The notes below the pieces were generated by a model. That model ran no database searches. It was not told where the DNA came from and worked only from the letters and a program-made list of their open reading frames with translations. The position numbers and the translations under genes are program-made. A DNA stretch of 64,000 bases from Schistosoma haematobium (taxonomy: Eukaryota; Platyhelminthes; Trematoda; Strigeidida; Schistosomatidae): contig NC_067197.1 of NCBI RefSeq assembly GCF_000699445.3, forward strand, positions 35,013,809 to 35,077,808, given 5' to 3'. Position 1 is the stretch's first letter; every line of letters starts with the position of its first letter. This document shows positions 28,366 to 38,900 of this stretch, piece after piece.

Positions 28366-31300
28366 ACTACCTTACACTAATCTGGTCGTTATTGTTCCTC
28401 TTTTTTTATTTTACGCTCCTTACCTTCATTTTTTTCTCTTCCCATTATCATTATTTTGTGTGGCGCATATATATATTTGGTGCTCCCTTGTACCAATATT
28501 TATGTGTTTAAATAAATAAATAAATAAAATAAACAATCTGGCTGGAAGAGATAACCAAATTAGAAACAGGTAGATAGAAAAACATAACAATACAGATCTC
28601 GAATAACTAAGACCATCCCATGCCTGCGTATATGATGTGTTGTTTAAACCAATCACACTAAAGAGCATCTGGGAACAGATGAACTTTCAGAACTATCCTA
28701 CGGAAGATTATTATTTACACTTTTATTGCATGACAATACGTCGCTTGGATTTCTGTATCTTTATATCCTCCTATTTGTAAGCTTTCATCTGAGCAGCGAA
28801 CTGTTGTTATACATATTAATGTCCCAAACTTATCAGTGATTATTTTCTTATCCTTCCGTTTTTGTATTACTTATGGATGAGCTGTGTATACATCGTAATT
28901 TCCTGTTTGTGCTGTTGTGCGATAAGGTATATCATTGTATGAATCATGAAGAATGGAGAACAATAGGTATATTTTCAGTATGTGGTTGCAAAGATCATTG
29001 TACTTAAAGGAAATCGTTAAGCGATCAATATCAGACCATCACTAAAACCCGGGAGCATTGGACGGCCGCTTCGTTCTAGTATGGGATTCTTCATCAGTGC
29101 ACATCCGACCCCACACACAGGAACCGGACCCAGGATCCTAGATCTCGTATGCAAACACTTAACTTCTAAACCACTGAGCTGGCATCCATCGGTGTTGATG
29201 TCTAACTTCAGACAATTCACGACACAGTGCGACCATCTTTCACTGTCCCTAGCGGGTAACTGCCTCACGCTCGACACGGATTGGCTCCACTGTTCGCAGC
29301 TTCTCGCTAGTCACTAACACCGTTTGATACCAGCTCAGTGGTTTAGAAACTAGGCGTTCGCACACGAAACATAAGGTCCTGCGTGCGGAATCGTGGATGT
29401 ACACTGCTGGGAAGGTCCCATACTAGGATGAAGCGGCCATCCAATTTTTTCAGCTTTTTGATGGCGTTCCAACTTAAATCGGCTCATGATTCCAAAGAGA
29501 TATTTCCTTGCTAACTTCATCTTGTAATCAGATACTGAGTTGGAAAGAGCTCGAGGACAAATAGGTGATAAGGTCTCGGTCGCTGTTCATTGGTCCCCGT
29601 GTCATCGGGCCTACAAGGAATATAAGCGAATGTCAATAATTGGACTAGAGAATACAACTGTTCCGATAATAAACGGCCCGACCATATGAGTCCTAAGACA
29701 AGTCAAGAACCTTTTTAGAAGGTACACCAAATATTACCAAAGATCTCAACTAGGCCGTCTTGATCATATCATCACTAGTAGTTAGCTTTATTTCTCTTTA
29801 CTATATCTGCTCAGAGATTATTCTATACTGTTGGCAACAATGAATGGTGAAAAATGTTAGATCAGCATACACAAAGAATATCATACCCACATTCGGAAAA
29901 TTAGACACCTCTACAATGTGACACTTAGAGGATGAGTTGAACTGGTTAGAGCAGTACCGGGTCCGTTAACACTAAGGTTGAAAAAATAATAATAATTTTC
30001 TGGAGGACTCCTTATTGGTTGAATGTTAATGGCATCGAAAGGTTATTTGGTAAAAAACTTTGAACTATGTAACGAGTGATCACTATAAAAACTGAGGATT
30101 ATGACTAAAACCAGATAGACAAGCTTGTACAAACAAAATTAAGTCCATATAGTGCGCTTACTTTTGGTAACAAATTTTTGGATACTCTTGCAAAGTTATG
30201 CAAACAGAAGCAAGTTGTTCTGCAATCTGGTCGATTCGACTGAGTTTGTCATGAACAATATCTGATGGCAAAAAGTAAAGTTGAGCACTTTCCGTGGCTT
30301 CTAGTGAATACAGATGAGATTCCAAGGGAATAAAATCCACTGACAACTGAATCATATTCATAATACGTCGGACTGCTTGTGAAGCAATTATCTGATTAAG
30401 CAAATCGTTCGGACAAGCTGGAAATAGAAATCCAAATAAGCCCTTAATCTCATATTTAAAAGATTATAAATCTTAAGGATAAGAAAGATACAAGTGATTC
30501 TCTAACTTACATGTGTACATTGCTTTCTAATCAAAAGTAATACACAGTATAGCCATGAAAGTCGAAAAGAGAAAAGAAGCAACAAAAATGATAACGATAG
30601 TAGTTATGGGGAACTATGTATAGAAAGATAATATAGGGAAATAGTACTATGCAGACCTCAACCAGATATTCTGTACCTATCAACATGGTTCAGTCCAATA
30701 ATCAATGGTTTCGTGAATTGGTAACATATGACCCAGAAACCTCAGGTAGAAGAATCGCAGCCTCGTAAGCCGATTTACCATATTGGCCTAGTGACGTACG
30801 TCTAGCCTTTGCATTGCTCACTCTATCGTTCCATGATACGCGAGTAATGGTTTGGAAACAGCTACAATCAAAATCATGCAGTTCACGCATTTCTTGCACT
30901 CTCATCGACCGTAACTCACAGCCATCGTGTAATTCAGAGAGGACTATTGCCTAGTACATCAACAGGATAACGTTTATCGTTGTTTAGCAACAGTGGTGAT
31001 AACCGCCTATGGGTTGCTGTGATCGCTTCTGTATTGTTTGTTTCATTGGTCTTATCGAAATGGAAGTATGAAAATACGTCAGAAGCAAGACGCAAGGCAA
31101 ACGAAATATATCTTTATTAAAAAATAAGTGTAAAGTTGAAAGTTAGGGAGAGAAACATTCAAAAAATCAGTCCAAAAATGTTTTTTACAATAATGCATTT
31201 GTATTTTTGATTTCATTTCTAACCATTCGATTGGAACAAACGACAAAGATGTAAGACCAGAACAACTAAAACTCCACCAGAGTAACTATTATGAGCTGAT

Positions 31301-34300
31301 ATACACCTTTTATAAATATTGTGCATAACATTAATTTGCATGACTCTGATTCAGTAGCAGTAATAAATGTTAAGTGGGATATTGTTTTGTAGTGTTCCAT
31401 TTGAGAGTATGTCATAGGGTACCCAAAGTAATTTTTTCAAATTATTTGTTATTTATTTGAACACATAAATATTGGTACAAGGGGGCACCACACAATAACA
31501 ATGAGAGTGGGAAGAGAAAAAAAGGAAGGTAAGGAGCGTGTAAAAAGAAAAAGAAAACAAACAATAACGACCACAAGCTACTGTATGGTATTGAAATAAT
31601 AATAATAATGGGGGAAACAGAAAAGTACTTTCACTTAAAGATACAGTCACTTTTTATGAAGAAAGTAAAGGAAGGTTACAACAAGATCGCCACTGGCTTC
31701 TATTCTGAGCCATATCTGATAACGTCACTAGCCACTGTTTCGCACCATCTCTCGAACCCCAACCAGGGAGTCGTGAAGGGCCAACAGAAGCCAGTCCTGT
31801 GCAGCTTTCTTTCATACCACGACACCATGTCATACACTGACCACCTCTCCGCTTTTTCCAACCAGGATACTACGAGGAATTCTCTGGGACGACATTCATA
31901 GAACATGTCCAAGCCACCGAAGTCGATTTTTCAAGATAGTGACACCAATTGGATTATCGTCTCTGCGCCCGAACACACGATGCCGAACCTCTGCATTACT
32001 AACATGGTGTTACCACTGGATGTCAGTAATCCTTCGGAGACAACGATGACCAAACACAGAGAGTCGTCCAACATCCTCAACTCGATGAGGCCATGTTTTA
32101 CAAGCCTAGAGCAGAACTGCTCTCACCGACGCGTTGTAGATCCGACCTTTTACAGTCAGACTGACATCATGAAGGCGCCAAAGATGACTCAGATTGGCAT
32201 AAGCCGCTCTGGCTTTCACTATACTTGCATTAATCTCATCACTCACGCCATCACCAGCACTTATGCAGCTACCTAGATACACGGACTTATCGACTACTTC
32301 TATCTGCTCACCATCCAGGGTGAGTACAGGATTAGGGTCCTACCAGCCTTGTAAAAGTACTTTGCACTTAGAAGATGCGCAGCACATACCGTACCTATGG
32401 ACACTAATTGCCAACTGATTAAGTGCGGATTGCATGGCTTGGCCGTTATCGCACAGTAAGACAATATCACCCACATACTCAAGGTCGAGAAGTCTTTCTC
32501 CAGGCAACAGATCCACACCGCCATTACTTACATCCATCAGAGCTGCTTCCAGAATATCATCGATGGCAAAGTTCAAGAGGGATGATGATATTGGGCAACC
32601 CTGTCTAACCCCACTGCTTGAGTGGAACAGCGGAGAGAGGTGGTTATATGTCCTCACTCTACCTAAGGTGTTTGTATATAGGGCTTTTAGGCACACCCTT
32701 CTTCAATAGACAATCCCAGAGAGCAGTCCTGTTTAATGAATCGAAGGCAACCTTGATGTCAAAAAACACTACGATTGTTGGTCGGTGGTAAGTATGACGG
32801 TGTTTTAACATTTGGCGGAGGGTAAAGATACGATCGACACATCACCGACCAGAACGAAAATCAACCTGCTCATCGCGAGTCAATCTTTCTCGGGTTTTGA
32901 ACAACCTACGAAGTATGACGGAAGCCAATAGCTTGGACGCAATCGGAAGTAGACTTATCTTCAGATAGTTGTTACAGGAACGACGTGAAACCCCCAAAGA
33001 CCCTGGTACGATCGAAAGTGGAGAAAGTCCGCTTTCTCTCTCGAAATGCTCTCATATGGCCACGCGTATATAGTTTCTACCAGAAAAGTCCTACTCACTG
33101 ACTTCTCGTGGAGGGAGTGTTGTTTACGAAATTGAGAGGACGAAATGCGAAACTCCAGCGCTTTAACCGGGTCGGTGGACATGGAGAGTCCACCTAGGGT
33201 AGTTGGGAAACCCTGATTCAAAACCAATGGTGTACATGGGCTCCAGGATCATGAGGGAACAAATGGCGTACGAACTGATCGTTGGTCACAGGCTACCATG
33301 AGATTGCACCTCGTGACGTTGCTCGACGGCCTTGTGTATCAGACCTTTAGGTCAAAGGCTCCGGGTGTGGCTCCCTAAGAAAACTACCTGCTTCGGTTTG
33401 GGCACCCGGGTAGTATCCTAGCCCTCACACAAATGTGATGAGATGACAAATATTTCACAAAAGACTATGCTCGATCCGATCAGAACTCAGACATTTCATT
33501 TTCATCTTCATTATTATTACTGTTTTCTATATGCTACATCGCTCATCACTTTTTATTCTCACTTCATATATCCCCATTTTCCAACTTATACAGCAGCTTG
33601 CCCATGGTGGAAACTCGGTCCTATCTAAACGATCTCGAGTCACCGCCTGGTCGAAAGTTGAATGCTTCCACCGAATACGAAACTGCTTCAGCGTTTAATA
33701 CTATATTGTGCACCAAAAGTATACACCGATCAAGACTACTATTGTCTTTCAATTACACTTAAGTTGGGTTATTTAAATCAAAAACGTTTTAAAATTGTAT
33801 ATATTGTCGTTATTCTTCATCTCCCATGTGATGTGCTGATGGTGTTTGTTAACATACCAGACTACGAATGATCCCGCTTTTTTTCACTACCGACGTGTGG
33901 AGCCCTTGTAATTCAGTCTGAAGCCCTAATTACAATTGTGAACAGAGGCTCTGTCACAATAAAAACATTTGCAAGCAACCAAAAAGTGATGATTTATACC
34001 TTTTAAATAAAGTTATTTACATTCATAAAAACAAAACGCTTTTAGTTTACCGATGAGTATAAAGTTGTCCAGAATTACTTTTTTCATTACATAGACTCAT
34101 GGTAAGTGGGAAAAGTCGTTTGTCCTATAATGGAGCGACTTACACTACATTGTAAAAGGTTGAGATCTAATTTTCTACTCACTATGAAGGATATTAAAGA
34201 TATGTATTTTATTTTATCAATGAGAATAACTCAATGCTCAGCTCATTGATATTACTAAGTTAAATCTTCGTTTGGGATACATGAACCGAGTTGTTAACCT

Positions 34301-35956
34301 ATTTTAATAATGAAAGCAGGCACGTTGGAAAATATTGGTAAGAGAGAGATCAAATTAGCCAAGCGTGTAGCGGTGAGCAAGCTGTTGATGCAATCGCTCT
34401 AGCTACTAGGTTTCAGGTACAAAATTTACTTGGTCCACTTCATTTTTAACAGCTTGAATATGTCATTAGTCTTCATGTAGAAAGCATTGTATATAATTGG
34501 GTAAATGAACCTGGTGACTAGACCGAATCAATTAGTACTATCCGCAAATAATTAAAAAGCTTTGTCTCTCATTCGATAATTGTCAGCCAGCTACAACGTA
34601 GGACCAGGCACATATACGCAGTCCAAGTTGCCATACCTCACTAGCACAAGATGAACACCAAATTCATAGAAGCAGTTAATTTAATGGTGGTAATATATAA
34701 AAGGTTGTATATAAGGATATAGTACAGGAAGAGAGAGTTAGTTCGTGGAAAGATATAAATCTATTTTAATCTCATAGTTTAAGGGATGAGACAGAGTGCA
34801 TACACATACATCATAGTGATCGACTCTGAGCCATGTCATCCAAAGTCTCCAACCTTCAATGATTCACTAAAATGACGACCTACGGATAGTTTGTTATTGG
34901 TAGGAGCGATCTCAGACATAAAGTAATAGATTGTTCTAATGTTAATCCCAGGCATACCGGAAAGGAGATACAAACGAGACATTCCTCAAGACAATAATGA
35001 GGAAATGTGAGTCCTATTTGCATGCCGTAAGGAAATAGCGAAACGTTTACCTTTTCTGCTTCGATAGGTTTTGAATATCGCTGAAACTACGCCTATTCGT
35101 CTACATTTCACTTAAAAAACACGCCAAACTGTCGAAGTTCTGTATCTATTTATACGGAATCCATACAAAAATATTTGCTCTTATTCTAAATATGTGTTCA
35201 TTTTCATTTCCATCAACAACAAAAAAAACGTTTAGACAGTCAACTAGGTTAAAAAATTATACTCCATTAGATTTATTTACAGGAAACCTAGTCCTCATGC
35301 CAAGCGACAAATCACTGAAACGCTCAGTATGAATAATAATTAGTGTCATCTACCGACCTTTTTCAAACCAACATCAAACTTCCGTAGTATTGCAAATCGA
35401 GAAAATTAGTGAGACCTCCTAGACCATGTTTTTCTACTGTTTTGTTGTTTTGAGAGTAAAACACATAACTCGACCTGGAATTACGTCATATCAAAAAATT
35501 TATCACCTAAATTGACAGTGCATATTAAAATGTACTTGACTTACAAGACAAAAAGAAAACATGCGCAGCGGAATAAGTTGGATTTGATTCAGGAAAGTCT
35601 TGTAAAAGCAATTCTATTTCCTTGAGAAAAATTACGGAGACCGACTGACTTACTGCTCTTCGGGGCCTCATGATATATATTGCATGCATATTTAGTTTTT
35701 GACGCTTGCAGTTTAGAGATTCTACAACTAGACATTCAGTAATTACATAAACTATAGACAAACTTACGAGTTACACCGTACTCAGTTATATCTTGCATCT
35801 TGAAACATGATGATAATACACGTGTGGCAGCATCATCCATAATCAAAACCTTCCATCCGGGTGTTTTGGAAAGTTTTTCAAAAACATATTTACGCAAAGC
35901 TATGAAATAAGGTACAATGACCAAAACAACATACAGGACCCGACCTCGCTTATCAT
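7500..35956 (-). CDS. unc-18: Unc-18/Munc18 (STXBP1-type) SNARE-binding Sec1/Munc18 protein, complete, 13 exons
   Basis: Exons (minus strand): 35956-35935, 35899-35768, 35727-35545, 30417-30162, 25197-25116, 23632-23502, 21054-20968, 19991-19733, 17548-17413, 16037-15919, 11345-11250, 9519-9202, 7757-7500 (stop TGA). All phases agree, giving 692 aa. The start [17 protein letters not shown] precedes WKVLIMDD and [17 protein letters not shown], the Munc18 domain 1 start. Other diagnostic blocks are [34 protein letters not shown] (about 233-251), [43 protein letters not shown] (582-592) and [13 protein letters not shown] (641-653). The protein binds syntaxin and assembled SNAREs and is required for synaptic vesicle docking and fusion. 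It is about 100 aa longer than usual, owing to a Ser-rich insert (about 533-578), a second insert before WEVV and a C-terminal extension. The exon 13 acceptor (GTGTAAG) is weak. Introns 1 and 2 are 35 and 40 nt; later ones reach 5.1 kb and hold repeats. Confidence 0.93.
11860..12060. repeat. Locally GC- and purine-rich tract, possible LTR remnant
   Basis: Within unc-18 intron 10, a stretch contains short degenerate repeats of GCAAGCAAGCGAGCGAGT type, unlike the surrounding AT-rich intron. No paired copy was found in the window, so its nature (old LTR, satellite) is open. Confidence 0.25.
12303..12618. repeat. Foldback (MITE-like) inverted repeat
   Basis: Two imperfect inverted arms of about 75-80 bp face each other across a spacer of about 155 bp. 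The best matched part includes CATTTGGTCTTCAGCTGA on the left (12355-12372) and its complement on the right (12550-12567). The element lies in unc-18 intron 10, with no coding capacity. It could be a non-autonomous DNA transposon, or a hairpin formed in the pre-mRNA. Confidence 0.65.
13170..13540 (+). mobile_element. RTE-type retrotransposon, 3'-end fragment
   Basis: Broken frames encode the typical end of schistosome RTE (SR2-like) polymerase proteins: [31 protein letters not shown], then an Arg-rich end before TAA near 13535. The frame has an in-frame stop and shifts, so it is dead. It sits in unc-18 intron 10, antisense to the gene. Its 5' part is absent, as expected for 5' truncation during target-primed reverse transcription. 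Confidence 0.7.
13610..13925. other. Possible LTR-like repeat remnant
   Basis: This stretch follows the RTE fragment and begins TGTTGTGACGGGCGG, with a higher GC content than the flanks. It has no coding capacity. I cannot find a second copy in the window, so the LTR idea is only an impression. Confidence 0.15.
14925..14947. repeat. Perfect 9-bp hairpin
   Basis: Arms ATCTCGGTT and AACCGAGAT enclose a 5-nt loop (14934-14938). It lies in unc-18 intron 10. No function is indicated by the sequence. Confidence 0.5.
15194..15214. repeat. Perfect 9-bp hairpin
   Basis: Arms AATCGGTTG and CAACCGATT enclose the loop GTA. It is the second such hairpin within 270 bp in the same intron and shares the CGGTT core with the first. 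Confidence 0.5.
15605..15785 (+). mobile_element. tRNA-like SINE (Sm-alpha type) with hammerhead ribozyme
   Basis: An A-box-like GGCTCAGTGG (15612-15621) and a perfect B box GGTTCGAAACC (15663-15673) give an internal RNA polymerase III promoter. A hammerhead motif follows. This matches the organisation known for schistosome Sm-alpha SINE-like repeats. It lies in unc-18 intron 10, antisense to the gene, about 130 bp from exon 10. The tRNA-like head has extra bases between boxes and would not fold as a functional tRNA. Confidence 0.75.
15695..15740 (+). ncRNA. Hammerhead ribozyme, short stem III type
   Basis: Stem I pairs GCACTG (15695-15700) with CAGTGC (15735-15740). The core CTGAGGA (15701-15707) fits CUGANGA. 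Stem II is GTCC/GGAC and is followed by GAAA. Stem III is only ACGG/CCAT with no loop and one mismatch, and ATC precedes the predicted cut between 15734 and 15735. All catalytic core positions are present. Such short stem III forms are known to work mainly as dimers. Confidence 0.65.
16345..16445 (-). mobile_element. SINE-like fragment sharing sequence with LINE leader
   Basis: On the minus strand, a tRNA-like GGAGCAGTGGGTTAAGA and a degenerate B-box AGGCTCAAACAC are followed by CTTCCGTTTGGGCATCCGAG. The latter resembles part of the leader of the LINE copies at 25600 and 33000 (CTTCGGTTTGGGCACCCGGG). It is short and diverged. Confidence 0.35.
17995..18140 (-). mobile_element. Weak tRNA-like SINE remnant
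   Basis: On the minus strand, ACTTAGTAGCTAAAGCGTTTG followed by GATTTGAAGTCC resembles degenerate A and B boxes. It is not a real tRNA and support is weak. Confidence 0.25.
26266..27014 (+). pseudogene. LINE AP-endonuclease domain, broken
   Basis: Two overlapping frames (26266-26514 and 26511-27014) read as one endonuclease interrupted by a frameshift near 26512. Blocks seen are [42 protein letters not shown] and [10 protein letters not shown]. The normal catalytic GD-N block has Glu for Asp (GELN), which would lower activity. The domain nicks target DNA during retrotransposition. It belongs to the dead element that surrounds it. Confidence 0.7.
27112..28250 (+). pseudogene. LINE reverse transcriptase, C-terminal part, broken
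   Basis: The frame runs from [23 protein letters not shown] through GVRQGCPIS to the C-terminal domain WLGHVL. The catalytic YADD box is YVGD (27430-27441), so the first of the paired aspartates is lost. Stops occur at about 27565, 27799, 27895 and 28009, and there is a frameshift before 27211. The same defects occur in the inverted copy at 31595-32795. Confidence 0.8.
27112..28312. repeat. Left arm of 1.2-kb inverted repeat around unc-18 exon 4
   Basis: Every position x here matches 59907-x on the other strand in 31595-32795, with no net indel. All encoded peptides compared across the arms are identical. The arms are 3.3 kb apart and enclose exon 4 (30162-30417). Confidence 0.85.
28298..28364 (+). 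repeat. (ATT)n microsatellite, about 22 units
   Basis: It lies in the 3' UTR of the LINE at 25600-28540. The homologous site in the inverted copy (near 31597-31611) has only about five units, so the array expanded or contracted after the copies arose. Confidence 0.9.
29030..29300 (-). mobile_element. Sm-alpha-like SINE with degenerate hammerhead
   Basis: On the minus strand, CCAGCTCAGTGGTTTAGAAG is the A-box region. A decayed B-box region follows (GGGTCCGGTTCC), then GCACTGATGAAG and ACGAAGCGGCCGTCC. The ribozyme core CTGATGA is intact, but GAAA is GAAG and stem II is weakened. It lies in unc-18 intron 4, in sense with the gene. Confidence 0.6.
29325..29510 (+). mobile_element. Second Sm-alpha-like SINE, opposite orientation
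   Basis: CCAGCTCAGTGGTTTAGAA (29332-29350) marks the A-box region. The B box has been lost, and a decayed hammerhead (CTGGGAAGGTCCC, then GATGAAGCGGCC) follows. It lies about 25 bp from the minus-strand copy, head to head. Confidence 0.6.
30670..30940 (-). mobile_element. Non-LTR retroelement relic, RT C-terminal fragment
   Basis: The minus-strand frame reads [35 protein letters not shown] and GKSAYEA. This resembles the post-RT region of schistosome LINEs (the 'FDHRCLR..., VSNAEVR' block), but from a family different from the copy at 25600. It is short, diverged, and lies 250 bp upstream of unc-18 exon 4 in intron 3, in sense with the gene. Confidence 0.5.
31440..32987 (-). mobile_element. 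Non-LTR retrotransposon, 3' half on minus strand
   Basis: From 32985 the minus strand encodes RT starting near [18 protein letters not shown], then the same RT C-terminal half, stops and YVGD as the plus-strand copy at 27112-28250. The 3' UTR (31441-31596) is clearly diverged from that of the other copy. It lies in unc-18 intron 3, in sense with the gene. Confidence 0.85.
31595..32795. repeat. Right arm of 1.2-kb inverted repeat around unc-18 exon 4
   Basis: Inverted, collinear copy of 27112-28312. The similarity to that copy drops sharply at both ends: at 32796 the other copy jumps to endonuclease sequence, and below 31596 the 3' UTRs differ. Confidence 0.85.
32988..33695 (+). mobile_element. 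LINE leader segment, inverted relative to adjacent RT
   Basis: The plus strand matches the leader of the element at 25630-26300 with visible divergence (shared blocks such as GGGCTCCAGGATC and GGTGGAAACTCGGT), and stops just after the endonuclease start region. It directly abuts the minus-strand RT at about 32987. Segment order and orientation fit the inversion produced by twin priming. Confidence 0.75.
33700..35544. other. Intron 3 of unc-18, left end, no feature seen
   Basis: AT-rich intron sequence between the LINE leader segment and exon 3. No gene, tRNA or clear repeat pair can be supported. Confidence 0.4.
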
Positions 35957-38900
35957 AGACATCAGGCTCTAGAGAGTTAAACTCCTTCAAAGGGCCTTCC
36001 AATAAGTATTTTAACTGAAAATGGTGCAAAAGTCACCACTTAGTTGAAATTGCCACTGTGTTGCTAACACGACCTTGAGCACCTCAAGTAACAGAGATTT
36101 TGTATTTGATGCCGTACATGTGCCTTGTCTTTCTAGTATATATGTGATGTGGTTGAGCTAGATATTTTGACGAACAATTTTACTGACAGATCACTATAGG
36201 TATCGTGTATTGTTTCATATTTTGTGACCAATATAGACCCTGCCAACCTACGCTATTTTTTAACAGATATCGATCTATTAACGGATCTACGGTTGAAAAA
36301 TTTTTTAAAGTACTTTAAACGCGTCTCAACATAGAAAAGAAGTCCAAATGTTGTAAATCCAGGTTATGTGTGCTAAGTTATTCATACAAAAGTACAGGAA
36401 ATCATAATAAACGTTAGAAGCATGTGTTTGGTGTACTTAAACTTACGTTGGGTTGTAAAAGAAACCCACAAGTTCCCATCCTTTCCGCGAAACCATCGGA
36501 CTGCTTACCCTTATGTCAACAAGTAATTCCAAGCGTCTTGTTTGTAGCCCAATGATTCGAATTGCTTTACATGATGGTGAGTATACGAGGAGATTGTCTT
36601 CTGGGGAATGATAAGACCCTGCACTGCAACAAACATCCACGTTTGAGGGTGTGGTTCAGCATTTAAATTATCCATCTTACAAAAATGCACTATCAGTAAC
36701 ATAGGCAGCCTTTGGTCTTAGGTCGCTAAAAGTAAGTGTCTCATTAAATATTTGCAGCCTGGCTTATCTCAAAATGAATTATTGAATGTGTTAGGTCGCA
36801 ATAAGTAGGTGAGAGAGTTTTATTCAAAATACGTATTCTGAACTGACTTTGTTTGGCCGCTCATCGAGAGAGTGGATTGCATGAAAAGTATCCGGAAGTG
36901 GTATGCATTGATTTGATATACACCACTAACGAGTAGGGGTAAACAAGTTATTTCGTATGTACCTTTTAAGATATCACTTGTTATTACTAATTATGATGAA
37001 TTGTTGTGCTTGTGATCGTCCTGTATTGTGTGAATGGACCAGGAAACAGTTGACTGACTGTCTTATATAAATGCTAGATGCCTAAGCTTACAGCAACTCA
37101 AATTGAATTGTTAAGAGTTGACTACTAACATCTTAGTAATGTCAGAACATTGTAGCTTGAGTATTCATTCACTTCCTTAATTCTTATAAGCATTATATTT
37201 CCTATTATTTTATATTGAATGTCAAAATCGAAAAATGAAGGAGACATCTGTGTTAGTGATTAGGAAGTGTAAACTTTTTATACAGTTGGTAGACTGTTTC
37301 GGGGAAATGTCTCGGTAAATGGTGAATTCGTAGACGCATCGTGGAAATGTAGACTTCTCAAATATGGAGCAGAAATACTATCATATTTTTAGCAGATTTT
37401 GTCGGAATGGCAAGTGATGTACTACTAATGATGTAAAATTGCCGTGAATAAAATTACGAATTCATTCTCTGCAAATTGCTCGTTCTTCATTCAATGTTTA
37501 GGGAGCGTGGTTCTTTATGTTTGGTGGTCATCACGAAAACCTTAGGCCTTGCATTGAGGTTAGGTGTCCCTGCATTGCTTATTTAACACAAATAACTAAC
37601 CTTTTTCACAAATAGATGGGTTCTTATGATAATTAGAGGTATTTGAATTATAGTATGAACTAAGAATCCCAGAAATAACACAATTGGATCAAGAGGTACT
37701 AGATAAGCACGAGCACATGTACTGTATTTGCAATTCTAAATCAAGCATTCAACAAGTACTAAGGAATCATTAGTTCACTCAAACACCACAGTTCTCTAAC
37801 TATAAGTTGGATATCTAAGAGACACTAATCGACAGTTCTCCAGTTTAACGTAGTCGGTTGACGTAAAGTAACTTAAGACCAAAGTTGTATTAAAGTGAAA
37901 AGTGAGACTTAAATTATTTGCGTTTATTCAGAAAAAAAAACTTACAAACGAAGGCACAAACGACAGTAAATATCTTTGATTTTGGGTAGAATCATTCTGT
38001 TAGGAGTTAACACAGTAGTATTATATTTGTCAGTGCGTGTGACACCGTAACATTCACTTGCCATATTATATCAAGGTCTCTGGACAACAACAGTAGGCAA
38101 ATAAAACATGATCAATCACTTGTTCATTCCAGCACTGACGAATTTAAGATCGGTCCTGATGAAACCTGGAACCATTGATGAGGAAATATATGGGCTGGTT
38201 ATGGAAATTTTATGGGATGGAGGTTTTGCAATCAAGGGAGCTGATAAGTCCTGAATGCGATGAGCGGTTAATTGCCGCACTTGCTGATCATTATCATAAG
38301 TATGCAAAAAACCTGTGAGTGTTTAACCGAATCTCAGTGGTTGTGTTATTTACTGTCACATTGGGTAAAAGACATATGCTAAGACATGCTAAACAGTGGT
38401 TGTCTGCTTGCAATTTAGTTTCTTTACAATTACAAGTTGACGTGCATGGGTTTTCTTTGTATATTTGTTCAAATGATCAATTATGGCATGTATTGGGCCG
38501 GATTGTTGTCTTTAAAACTAGTGAATAATTGCTAATTGGAGTTTGTGATGGGAAAAGTAAACCCACTGAATATAATTTTTTCTGGCCGACATAATTCATG
38601 AACAAAAACAATTTTAAGACAGCGGGTTTCACCATTTTTATTTTCTGAGATATATTATTAGGTTCACCGTTAATCCCGAGACTGCACATCGCGATAGGTG
38701 TGTATTAAGGAGAAATATTCTCAACAGTGGAACGAATGTCCCAAGCTTGTGAGCACGCTTTACGAAAATTTGATTTTAAAGTGTTAGACATCAACATGTT
38801 GTACATCCAGGTGTCGTTAATATGAGGATTACTATATGTCTAGATTCACCTCACAACAGGCCAAACATAATGATCAAGAGCGTAATAACGACTATTATAG

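Larger units (their letters stand above)
25600..28540 (+). mobile_element. Non-LTR retrotransposon (LINE), internally deleted and dead
   Basis: The element lies in unc-18 intron 4, antisense to the gene. The order is a leader of about 650 bp (25630-26280), an AP-type endonuclease segment (26266-27014), an abrupt join at 27111/27112, the second half of a reverse transcriptase (27112-28250), a 3' UTR with an ATT microsatellite, and a tail of AAAT repeats ending near 28540. The middle of the ORF (endonuclease end and RT fingers) is deleted. The family is one commonly seen in schistosome genomes, recognised by the blocks GVRQGCPIS and [18 protein letters not shown]. Several stop codons make it non-functional. 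Confidence 0.85.

Noticed and set aside
28257..28511. ORF with a run of leucines
   Set aside because: It is only the translation of the ATT microsatellite in the LINE 3' UTR.
32961..33227. Minus-strand 88-codon ORF, shared with 52287-52496
   Set aside because: It is antisense to the LINE leader. The shared reading reflects the repeat, and the diverged copy at 53645 breaks it.
38116..38307. 63-codon minus-strand ORF
   Set aside because: No recognisable motif or splice support.
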